Below, piece by piece: positions 7,027-13,491 of a stretch of DNA of 21,012 bases. This DNA is from Bacteroidota bacterium (GTDB lineage Bacteria; Bacteroidota; Bacteroidia; NS11-12g; UBA955). The notes below the pieces were generated by a model. The model was not told the DNA's origin. It saw only the letters and a list, made by a program, of their open reading frames with translations, and did not search any database. Within the stretch, counting starts at the first letter, position 1. The number at the start of each line of letters is the position of its first letter. Both the position numbers and the translations under genes were made by a program. The stretch is from positions 1 to 21,012 of the forward strand of contig JAGWYC010000006.1 in assembly GCA_018969565.1 (NCBI GenBank). Reading direction: 5' to 3'.

Positions 7027-8703
7027 TTACTGCCACATAAAATTGTTAAGACGTTCCGGCATATTTCCGGTTTGTAATTTTCCGTAGTCGCTGAAGCCTT
7101 CTTCGTGCATTTCTATGCATCGGTCAAAACCTGCTGCTACAGGAGCGAGGTTGCTTACCACAATCACCGTGGCTGGCTGTTCCTGCAAAAACTGAAGAAT
7201 ATCCTGTAGCTCTTTGCGGTCGAAGGCTGTCCAAATATCATCTACCAGAATCAGCGAAGGCTGATGATACAAGGCTCTGGCCAGGGTGATTTTCTTTTGA
7301 ATATGATTGGGAAGGGCCCGTGTGCCTTCAAATGGAAACATCAGGCCCTTATCGGCGTGGCGCACAAAATCGGATAAATGCAATTTCTCTATCAGCACTT
7401 TGATGCGTTCGGCGGGTGCTTCATCAGACAGCGTGATGTTGCCTGCCAGGGTTCCTTTGAATATACCGGAGGACTGCAGGCAAATGCCCACCCTGGCTCC
7501 ATAATCGGCCAGATTCAGGTTGTCCAGCGGGACACCGGCTACCATCATTTCGTATTGTTCATCAGAGAGGCCGCTGAACCATTTCAGGATTCGTGTTCTG
7601 CCCGAACCCGGTTGACCACAGATACAGATTTTCTCACCTGCTTTCACCTGAAGTACATCTTTGCGCTGCCTGCGGTCGTAGATGCTCAACTCGGGCGCAT
7701 AATCCATGTTCAGGTGAACTCCGGTGGGGCGTTCATCTTCACGGTCGGTAACCTGAGCCACCTTTTCCAGCGCAATGGCCGCATCATAAATATGTTCCAC
7801 ACTCAATACCAGTTTTTCAACGGATTCCAGCAACAGAATCACCAGAATTTCACTGGCCACAAATTGCCCCAGATTGATTTGCTCCTGAACCAGCAGCACG
7901 CTGCCCAGGAAGAGCAGACTGCCAATCAACAAGGTCTTCAATACAACGGTGAGGCTTACCTGCGACATCAGCACCTTGAAATGCCCGTCTCTTCCTTCCA
8001 GGTAACCGTCCACATAGGCATTGGTACGCTCCATGTGGTATTGCCTGCGGGATTGCAGTCGAAAGATGTTGCGGTTGGATGCTATCTCCGTGAGCCAGAA
8101 AGCCGTTTTAAATTTAAAATCACTTTCCTTGCGGGATGTGATGATGCCACGTTGCCAGGTAGCGCGGATTACCGCTGCCAGTATCACCACCAGGCCTGCG
8201 CCTATGGCAATAAACAGGGGGTGATACAACGACAACAGAATCAAGCCGAATACCAGTTGCAGCAGGGATGAAGTAAAATCCAGCAACAACTTTGAAAAAC
8301 TCTTCTGAATGGTAATGATATCAAGAAATTTATCCGACAATTCGGGCAGGTTAGGATAAATGCGCTCCGGATAAACCGAAGCCGCAAGGTTCCTGCTGAA
8401 ACGCATGGCCACATGCACAAACAACCTGCGCTGAATTACCTCTAAAATGGACATTTGTGCCAGGCGTGTGATACCGGCCAACAGCACGCCCAAGGTGACC
8501 ATCAATGCCAGAATAAACCAGGAGGAAGACAAATTTCCACCGAGCACTAAGCCAACCAACGCCTGGATACCCAGAGGCAATGACAGATTTATCAGACCGC
8601 TGAAAATGGCATAAACATAAAGATAGGTTACGTTGCGCCGTTCCGAACGCACCAGTTGCAAGATGCGTTTAAATGGTGTGACGTGGATATCAGAAACTTG
8701 CAT
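7027..8703 (-). CDS. ABC exporter half-transporter (TMD-NBD) with degenerate ATPase motifs
   Basis: A 558-residue fusion of a six-helix ABC exporter transmembrane domain (about residues 20-310) and a C-terminal nucleotide-binding domain (about 330-530). There is no N-terminal C39 peptidase. The NBD is recognisable but altered. Walker A is GQPGSGRT (363-370), with Arg369 where Lys is expected. The Q-loop glutamine is kept (Q410). The signature LSGGQ position reads LPNHI (464-468), although the following KKITLARAL aligns normally. Walker B is LILVDD, with Asp489 in place of the catalytic Glu. The H-loop His is replaced by Asn518 (IVVSNL). The frame is intact and the gene sits tightly between tetR (14-base overlap) and hlyD (1-base gap), so it is not decaying on its own. 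It should form the inner-membrane part of an ABC-HlyD-TolC exporter, but whether it hydrolyses ATP normally is doubtful. Confidence 0.9.
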   Translation of the reverse strand: MQVSDIHVTPFKRILQLVRSERRNVTYLYVYAIFSGLINLSLPLGIQALVGLVLGGNLSSSWFILALMVTLGVLLAGITRLAQMSILEVIQRRLFVHVAMRFSRNLAASVYPERIYPNLPELSDKFLDIITIQKSFSKLLLDFTSSLLQLVFGLILLSLYHPLFIAIGAGLVVILAAVIRATWQRGIITSRKESDFKFKTAFWLTEIASNRNIFRLQSRRQYHMERTNAYVDGYLEGRDGHFKVLMSQVSLTVVLKTLLIGSLLFLGSVLLVQEQINLGQFVASEILVILLLESVEKLVLSVEHIYDAAIALEKVAQVTDREDERPTGVHLNMDYAPELSIYDRRQRKDVLQVKAGEKICICGQPGSGRTRILKWFSGLSDEQYEMMVAGVPLDNLNLADYGARVGICLQSSGIFKGTLAGNITLSDEAPAERIKVLIEKLHLSDFVRHADKGLMFPFEGTRALPNHIQKKITLARALYHQPSLILVDDIWTAFDRKELQDILQFLQEQPATVIVVSNLAPVAAGFDRCIEMHEEGFSDYGKLQTGNMPERLNNFMWQ

Positions 8704-9382
8704 GCTCTTTACTTTCTTGTTGTGGAATTAATGAAAGAAGAAATCGGGTCAAGGATGTTGGCGCAGACTGCACTTCGGTGAGTTCCGGGAGATGCCTCAA
8801 CAGAAATTGCTGTTGCATGGCGCTGTCCACAAAGGTGGCCGCCCAGGCTCGGGGATAGGGATAATCGGGATTTGCTGTTCTCAGGGTTTCTGCTACCAGG
8901 CCGGTAATACGGGCATAGCCGTTCAGCATACCCTTTTGCCAGTCGGAACCGGTTTCTGTACCCAGATGCACCTTTACAGATTCACTCATGGCAATGGCAT
9001 ACAAATGCCCGGCAAATTCATCCTTTCCGGCCTGTGCCACAGGACCAGTCAGTAATTCAGCCAAACGCTGCAGCCGCTCCAGCGGTTCGTTGATATGCAC
9101 CGTTTCCTGCATGGCTTTGTACTCCAGAGCATTCCAGTAACGATTCAACAAATACAACAGCAATTGATGTTTGTTGCTGAAATAGCGATAAACCGTGGCT
9201 TCTGTGATACCTGCCCTGGAGGCTAATTTCCTGAACGTAAACGATTCAATGCCACCGCATGCCATCATCTCCGCTCCGAACAGCAGAATATCACGCCCAG
9301 TTTCACTGCTGTCAGGGTCTTTCAGATAAGCTGGCCCATTCAGCAATCTCCCCACCTCAGTGTGTATGTCTGAAGAATCCAT
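8690..9382 (-). CDS. TetR/AcrR-family transcriptional regulator
   Basis: A 230-residue protein. The TetR DNA-binding domain occupies about residues 28-75, with the helix-turn-helix FTFRKLASRAGITEATVYRYF followed by SNKHQLLLYLL, which closely matches the family pattern. The C-terminal part (about 80-230) would be the ligand-binding and dimerisation domain and has no clear family match by eye. The N-terminal extension of about 25 residues is longer than usual for TetR. It is the first gene of the exporter unit, overlaps the ABC gene by 14 bases, and its upstream region has two copies of a palindrome. It therefore most likely represses its own operon until an inducer binds. The inducer is unknown. 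Confidence 0.93.
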   Translation of the reverse strand: MDSSDIHTEVGRLLNGPAYLKDPDSSETGRDILLFGAEMMACGGIESFTFRKLASRAGITEATVYRYFSNKHQLLLYLLNRYWNALEYKAMQETVHINEPLERLQRLAELLTGPVAQAGKDEFAGHLYAIAMSESVKVHLGTETGSDWQKGMLNGYARITGLVAETLRTANPDYPYPRAWAATFVDSAMQQQFLLRHLPELTEVQSAPTSLTRFLLSLIPQQESKEHASF

Positions 9383-9387
9383 TCGAC

Positions 9388-9406
9388 TTTATAGTATTAC
9401 TATAAA
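9388..9406. promoter_or_regulatory. Perfect 19-bp palindrome, probable TetR operator 1
   Basis: TTTATAGTATTACTATAAA is a perfect palindrome around a central T (9397) and lies 6 bases upstream of the tetR ATG. The core AGTATTACT recurs in the second site. Position and symmetry fit autoregulation by the adjacent TetR protein. Confidence 0.7.
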
Positions 9407-9411
9407 AACAA

Positions 9412-9420
9412 CAAAGTAAT
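9412..9420 (-). promoter_or_regulatory. Possible -7 promoter element (ATTACTTTG) of the tetR-exporter operon
   Basis: On the minus strand ATTACTTTG resembles the Bacteroidota -7 element TAnnTTTG and matches the 8-mer seen upstream of the thioredoxin-like gene. It overlaps the second palindrome, so a bound repressor would cover it. No clear -33 element is visible. Confidence 0.4.
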
Positions 9421-9423
9421 ACT
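9415..9423. promoter_or_regulatory. Second palindrome core AGTAATACT, probable TetR operator 2
   Basis: AGTAATACT is a perfect 9-bp palindrome centred at 9419 and is the reverse complement of the core of the first site (AGTATTACT, centred at 9397). Centres are 22 bp apart, about two helical turns, so two dimers would sit on the same DNA face. Confidence 0.6.
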
Positions 9424-9446
9424 ATTGTTTGCCCCCGGAGTGCGTT

Positions 9447-10862
9447 TTACTTTCCTCTGCCCTGTACCATAATCAGGATGGTGTACAGCATAATGCGCAC
9501 GTCCAGCCCGATGGACATATTTTCAAGGTAGAGTATATCGTAGCGCAGCCGTTCCACCATCTCGTCCACATTTTCGGCATAACCAAACTTTACCTGCCCC
9601 CAACTGGTAATACCGGGCTTTACGCGGTGCAGGCGGCGGTAATAGGGCGCCTTTACCAGAATCTGATCAATAAAATGCTGACGTTCCGGCCGCGGCCCGA
9701 CCACACTCATTTCTCCCTTGAGCACATTAAAAAACTGGGGCAATTCATCCAGACGGGTTTTTCGGAGCAAACGACCAATGGACGTGATGCGCGGGTCTGT
9801 TTTGGATGAAAGCTTCGGACCACTCAATTCCGCATCCTGCTTCATGGTTCGGAACTTGATGATGTTGAAGGGTTTACCCTTATATCCGATGCGTTCCTGG
9901 GTGTAAAAAACCGGGCCCGGAGAACTGAGTCGGATGGCAGCGGCTACCACGAGCATAAATGGCAGGGCAAGAATCAGGGCAAGTAGTGAAAAGAGGATAT
10001 CGAAGATGCGTTTGGCCGATTTCTGCCAGGGGGGCATCACTTCAAAATCTACTTCGAGCAAGATGGCACCCAGAATATTGTTCATTTTCACCAATCCTAC
10101 CACCATACTAAAGGCATCGGGCAGGATTTTCAGCCGCACAAATTCATTTTGCAGCATGTTCACCAGCGCCGGCACATCCTGATGTTCCTCTTCTTCAACA
10201 GCGATAATTACTTCCTCGATACCCAGTTGGTTGATGAATTCGGGCAGGCGTTCGGCTAATCCCAGTTCGGGAAGTGGCCTGTGGAATGTGGCCACCGGTT
10301 CTGAACCGAGCCGCACATAGCCCACAAATTGAAACCCTTCTGACCTGGGTGCTTCGTCCAACTCGCGAAACAGTCGGGCGGCAGCAGGCCCGGAACCAAC
10401 CAGTAAGGTCGGGAAACCCAGGCGCCGTTTCTGTATTTTCCGAATCAGTGCGCCGGCAATCAGCAATCTACCTGATACGGTAAAAACGAAGTGCAGACTC
10501 CAGAAAACCATCAGCGAGCGGTAATAGTCGCGATAATCTGCCACGGAATCATCAAGAATCAGCACAAAAAACACGGCCAGCCCGCCAATGGTGGTGCTCA
10601 CCAGGGTTCTCCAGAACTCCCGGATGCGCGAGCGGCGCAATATGTCCTGGTAATAGCCGCTCAGGGCGTAGAACAGAAGCCAACAGGAAGGAAGCAGCAA
10701 TAATCCAAGCATCAGATTGGCGTCATCGCCCACCTGTATGCTGTACCCATGCTTGGCCGACTCGATAAAATCCTTCCTGAACAGGAAAAACAGCCACCAT
10801 GCAGCCAGCGCCGAAATAAAATCGGACAGCAGATACTTGAGAATCTGGCGCTTGCGGTTCAA
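9447..10862 (-). CDS. Polyprenyl-phosphate sugar transferase (glycan-initiating)
   Basis: A 471-residue WcaJ/CpsE-type protein that loads a sugar-1-phosphate onto a polyprenyl phosphate to start capsule or exopolysaccharide repeat units. The N-terminal half has about four transmembrane helices, then a Rossmann-like CoA-binding-type domain (FPTLLVGSGPAAARLFREL). The catalytic domain begins at KRIFDILFSLLALILALPF and has all the expected blocks: PGPVFYTQERIGYKGKPF, IIKFRTM, RKTRLDELPQFFNVLKGEMS, VVGPRPER and KPGITSWGQV. The start is a TTG codon that overlaps the lipoprotein stop (TTGA, 4 bases). No ATG or GTG is nearby in frame, and RKRQILKYLLSDF is a typical family N-terminus. It is the last gene of a three-gene unit. 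The sugar is unknown. Confidence 0.92.
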   Translation of the reverse strand: MNRKRQILKYLLSDFISALAAWWLFFLFRKDFIESAKHGYSIQVGDDANLMLGLLLLPSCWLLFYALSGYYQDILRRSRIREFWRTLVSTTIGGLAVFFVLILDDSVADYRDYYRSLMVFWSLHFVFTVSGRLLIAGALIRKIQKRRLGFPTLLVGSGPAAARLFRELDEAPRSEGFQFVGYVRLGSEPVATFHRPLPELGLAERLPEFINQLGIEEVIIAVEEEEHQDVPALVNMLQNEFVRLKILPDAFSMVVGLVKMNNILGAILLEVDFEVMPPWQKSAKRIFDILFSLLALILALPFMLVVAAAIRLSSPGPVFYTQERIGYKGKPFNIIKFRTMKQDAELSGPKLSSKTDPRITSIGRLLRKTRLDELPQFFNVLKGEMSVVGPRPERQHFIDQILVKAPYYRRLHRVKPGITSWGQVKFGYAENVDEMVERLRYDILYLENMSIGLDVRIMLYTILIMVQGRGK

Positions 10863-11761
10863 TTCAGGTAAGAAAGTTTCAAATTGTCCAGCCCGAACCT
10901 GGTGCGTTCCAGGAAGCCGGTCTGTTTAATGATTCCAAAGTAAATCTCTATGGGCGTTCCGGCCGTAAGAGAAGCCAGTTCCACATTGAGGTTCAGGTAC
11001 ACCTTTCGCCATTTCCCATTTGTTTCAGGAAGCAGCACCAGCGGCACTTGTTCGTATAATGTCCCTGACAACTTGAACAGGCCGGTCTGCAGCGGAAGAT
11101 TGCTGTAATAATCGAGCTCCAGATATACATCTCTGCCGGCCACCGGAAGCTCGTTAAAGCTGTTGAAGGTTTTCAGTTCAAAGATTTTAAAGCTGTCGTT
11201 GGCGGCCAATTCCCCGTACATGGACCAGGCTGAATTCATTGCAGCACGGAAGGCCCAGGGTGCAGAACCCGCCGGGATGAGGCTCAAGCTGTCGCGGCTG
11301 CTGCGGTTGGTGTACACCAGCGAGTTGCTGCGGTCTTCAAAATCTTCCATCCAGGCGAAACGCACATTGTCGCGATAGGAGCTGCGGGGTGAAATGGAAA
11401 CGGTTTTACCTGCTTCCAGGTTAAGACTGGTGTCAAAGGAACGGCAGATACGAATTGGTCTGTGCGCTATGGACAGGGTATTTTCTCGTATGCCCGGCAA
11501 AATAACCAGGTTCACCTTACCGGTTTTCATGACCGGAACACGGGCGGGCAACTCGTAAATGCCGATGAGCTTATTGTTTACATATACATGCGCATCGGGA
11601 AAATCGAAGCTCGGAAATCCCTGAGTGGCATATTCTGTTTTGAAACTGAATGAATCTATCTGGATGAAAGAAGGGATTTCTTCTTCCGGATTAATAAGGT
11701 TACAGGATGGAAGCGCCAGCAAGGCGGCGCAACAACTCCACAGAAATGCGGGGTATCGCAT
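10859..11761 (-). CDS. Lipoprotein of unknown function next to sugar transferase
   Basis: A 300-residue protein with a lipoprotein signal: hydrophobic stretch then LPSC with the lipidated cysteine at residue 20. The mature N-terminus NLINPEEEIPSF is acidic, which in Bacteroidota can act as a surface-export signal. Residues about 50-75 (AHVYVNNKLIGIYELPA) resemble a PEGA or carboxypeptidase-like beta module. The C-terminal half (WMEDFED, then beta-rich FKIFELKTFNSFNEL, and ending in RTRFGLDNLKLSYLN) resembles a jelly-roll, perhaps carbohydrate-binding; this is inferred from pattern only. I do not recognise a named family. It lies 11 bases after the Gfo/Idh-like gene and overlaps the sugar transferase, so it probably belongs to the same surface-glycan function. 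Confidence 0.75.
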   Translation of the reverse strand: MRYPAFLWSCCAALLALPSCNLINPEEEIPSFIQIDSFSFKTEYATQGFPSFDFPDAHVYVNNKLIGIYELPARVPVMKTGKVNLVILPGIRENTLSIAHRPIRICRSFDTSLNLEAGKTVSISPRSSYRDNVRFAWMEDFEDRSNSLVYTNRSSRDSLSLIPAGSAPWAFRAAMNSAWSMYGELAANDSFKIFELKTFNSFNELPVAGRDVYLELDYYSNLPLQTGLFKLSGTLYEQVPLVLLPETNGKWRKVYLNLNVELASLTAGTPIEIYFGIIKQTGFLERTRFGLDNLKLSYLN

Positions 11762-11772
11762 AAGCTGCGAAG

Positions 11773-12735
11773 TTACTCAAACACGTAGTTTCTGGATAAT
11801 TGGTGTTTTACTTCGCGCACCAGAGCGGCCACCTGCTGCATTTCATCCAGGCCTGTTGCAGGTTTACGGTCTAACGTGATGTGCTCTACAAAGGCTTTTA
11901 TTTCGGCTTTCCAGGGGTCGAACCAGGCCACCGGCCGGTCGAGTTCTTCAAAACTGGTACCTGTAGGGTGTTTCCATTCATCGAGCTCAAAACCAAGTTG
12001 CATTTCGCCTTCTTTCTGACGACATTCCCTGATGCTGCCTCTGTCCAGGTCAATGCGGTAAAAACGGTCGCGGCTGTACACCCGCATCACACAAGCATCT
12101 TCAGAAGGTATTCTTCCAAAACTCATCTGAAATACACTTCCATTGTGAAACTCGAGGTGCACGTTAATCAGATCAGGATGATTGCTGAACATGAAGACCG
12201 GTTTGGCTTTCACAGATTTCACATCGCTGCGGATGACCCTCAGTGCCAGGTCCAGTTCATTGCACATAGTAAAATGCAGCCAGCGGTCAAAATTGCCCAC
12301 AGCCAGCGAAGGCGTATATTTTTCCAACTTGATAAGCTGGGGTTCTTTCAACAGCGGTAATGCGGCCTGAAACACCGGCCTGGCATAGGCACTGCCTGCC
12401 ACCTGGAACACTACACGGGCCTCCTGATTCAAATCCAGCAACTCCTGAAGCATATCAGAGTTGGAAAGCAGAAAGCCATCCATCAGGATGTGCTTGCCAC
12501 TGCGCAGCAGTTGCCTGATCAACATATCCGGGATATAGGAAACGTAACGATCTACAATCACCGCATCGGTCCGCGCAAGAAAATCGCGTGCATACAACAG
12601 ATTGCCATTGTCGTCAAAGTTTGCCTTGTCGTCGGTATCGAGGTAACCGGCTAGGTCTAACACGGAAAAGCCCCCCAGCGATTGCTGATAATGGTCCATC
12701 CGGCGTCTGGAAGCTAATACTCCTGTTTTTATCAT
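11773..12735 (-). CDS. Degenerate Gfo/Idh/MocA-like protein
   Basis: A 320-residue protein with the outline of the Gfo/Idh/MocA sugar oxidoreductases: an N-terminal Rossmann-like half (IKTGVLASRRR, AGYLDTDD, ARTDAVIVDRYVSYIPDMLIRQLLRSGKHILMDGF) and a C-terminal beta-sheet half. The key residues are missing. There is no GxGxxG after the first strand (GVLASRRR), the catalytic EKP position reads D86-G-F, the usual HxERFNP segment reads GSAYARP, and the expected active-site HxxD helix reads NELDLAL. NAD binding or redox chemistry is therefore doubtful. The ATG at 12735 was chosen because MIKTGVL is the normal family start; an in-frame ATG at 12762 adds only basic residues (MRRRNLRQR). It is the first gene of a unit with a lipoprotein and a glycan-initiating transferase, so a structural or sugar-binding role is possible. 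Confidence 0.7.
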   Translation of the reverse strand: MIKTGVLASRRRMDHYQQSLGGFSVLDLAGYLDTDDKANFDDNGNLLYARDFLARTDAVIVDRYVSYIPDMLIRQLLRSGKHILMDGFLLSNSDMLQELLDLNQEARVVFQVAGSAYARPVFQAALPLLKEPQLIKLEKYTPSLAVGNFDRWLHFTMCNELDLALRVIRSDVKSVKAKPVFMFSNHPDLINVHLEFHNGSVFQMSFGRIPSEDACVMRVYSRDRFYRIDLDRGSIRECRQKEGEMQLGFELDEWKHPTGTSFEELDRPVAWFDPWKAEIKAFVEHITLDRKPATGLDEMQQVAALVREVKHQLSRNYVFE

Positions 12736-12764
12736 GCGCTGACGTAAATTGCGCCTTCGCAAAT

Positions 12765-12781
12765 ATGAACACTACGTTCAT
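12765..12781. promoter_or_regulatory. Inverted repeat ATGAAC-N5-GTTCAT between divergent genes
   Basis: A perfect 6-bp inverted repeat with 5-bp spacer lies in the 73-base gap between the Gfo/Idh-like gene and pcm, which are transcribed away from each other. It could be an operator for one or both, or chance. A weak CATATTTG on the minus strand just beside it is one mismatch from the -7 consensus. Confidence 0.3.
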
Positions 12782-12808
12782 CGTATAAACCTGATATGTT
12801 TTCAACCC

Positions 12809-13474
12809 ATGTTTAAAAACCACCACCCTGAGGATCAGCCCCGACATATTGGCCAAAGAAGACAACTGACCGATTTGTTGCACAGCAAAGGCATTCACGA
12901 TGCGCGGGTGCTGGACGCCATTGGCAGCATTCCGCGGCATGTGTTTTTCCCTAAAGAATTCGAGCAGTTTGCCTACCGGGACGAGGCCTTCCCTATCGGC
13001 CACGGACAGACGATTTCTCAGCCCTATACCGTTGCCTTCCAGAGCCAAAGTCTGATGGCAGAACCGGGCATGAAGGTGCTGGAAATAGGCACCGGAAGCG
13101 GCTATCAGGCCGCCGTGCTTGACCGTATGGGGTTGAAGGTGTTCAGCGTCGAAATCATTCCTGAACTCACGGAAGCTGCTCGTAAGATGCTCACATTATT
13201 AGACAGCAAGGTGCAGGTGTTTCAATCCGATGGTTCGCAGGGGCTGAAAAAGTTTGCACCCTACGACAGAATTCTCGTTACCGCCGGAGCACCGGCCATC
13301 CCCAAACCCTTGGTAGATCAGCTAAGCGACGGCGGAATTATGGTTATTCCCGTAGGTAAACAACGCAATGAGCAAAAAATGGTGCGCCTGACCAAACATG
13401 GGGAAAGCTATAACACTGAAATACTGGGCGATTTTCGCTTTGTACCCCTGACCGGGAAACTGGGCTGGGAATAG
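12809..13474 (+). CDS. pcm: Protein-L-isoaspartate O-methyltransferase
   Basis: A 221-residue cytoplasmic repair enzyme that methylates isoaspartyl residues in aged proteins using SAM. Family features in order: the N-terminal GQRRQLTDLLHSKGI, AIGSIPRHVFFP, the substrate-contact motif GHGQTISQPY, the SAM-binding motif VLEIGTGSGYQAAVL (about residues 91-105), VFSVEIIPEL, and GAPAIPKPLVDQLSDGG. The reading frame is open 20 codons further upstream to 12749, but ATG 12809 was chosen because MFKNHHPEDQPRHIGQRRQL fits the usual length and the extra residues overlap the divergent regulatory gap. It is transcribed away from the Gfo/Idh-like gene and faces the GT-C-like gene 17 bases beyond its stop. 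Confidence 0.93.
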   Translation: MFKNHHPEDQPRHIGQRRQLTDLLHSKGIHDARVLDAIGSIPRHVFFPKEFEQFAYRDEAFPIGHGQTISQPYTVAFQSQSLMAEPGMKVLEIGTGSGYQAAVLDRMGLKVFSVEIIPELTEAARKMLTLLDSKVQVFQSDGSQGLKKFAPYDRILVTAGAPAIPKPLVDQLSDGGIMVIPVGKQRNEQKMVRLTKHGESYNTEILGDFRFVPLTGKLGWE

Positions 13475-13491
13475 GTTTACTGCCACTATGG

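Noticed and set aside
7378..8271. 297-codon open frame on the plus strand, antisense to the ABC exporter gene
   Set aside because: It mirrors the well-supported ABC coding frame, is rich in Gln and His, shows no domain and has no start context. It is a shadow of codon bias.
7027..8703. Degenerate ABC gene as a pseudogene or sequencing artefact
   Set aside because: The frame is intact over 558 codons, the substitutions are spread over separate motifs rather than clustered by a frameshift, and the gene is tightly coupled to intact neighbours.
12614..13048. 144-codon minus-strand frame spanning the divergent gap and the start of pcm
   Set aside because: It overlaps two well-supported genes and the regulatory gap, and has no family features.
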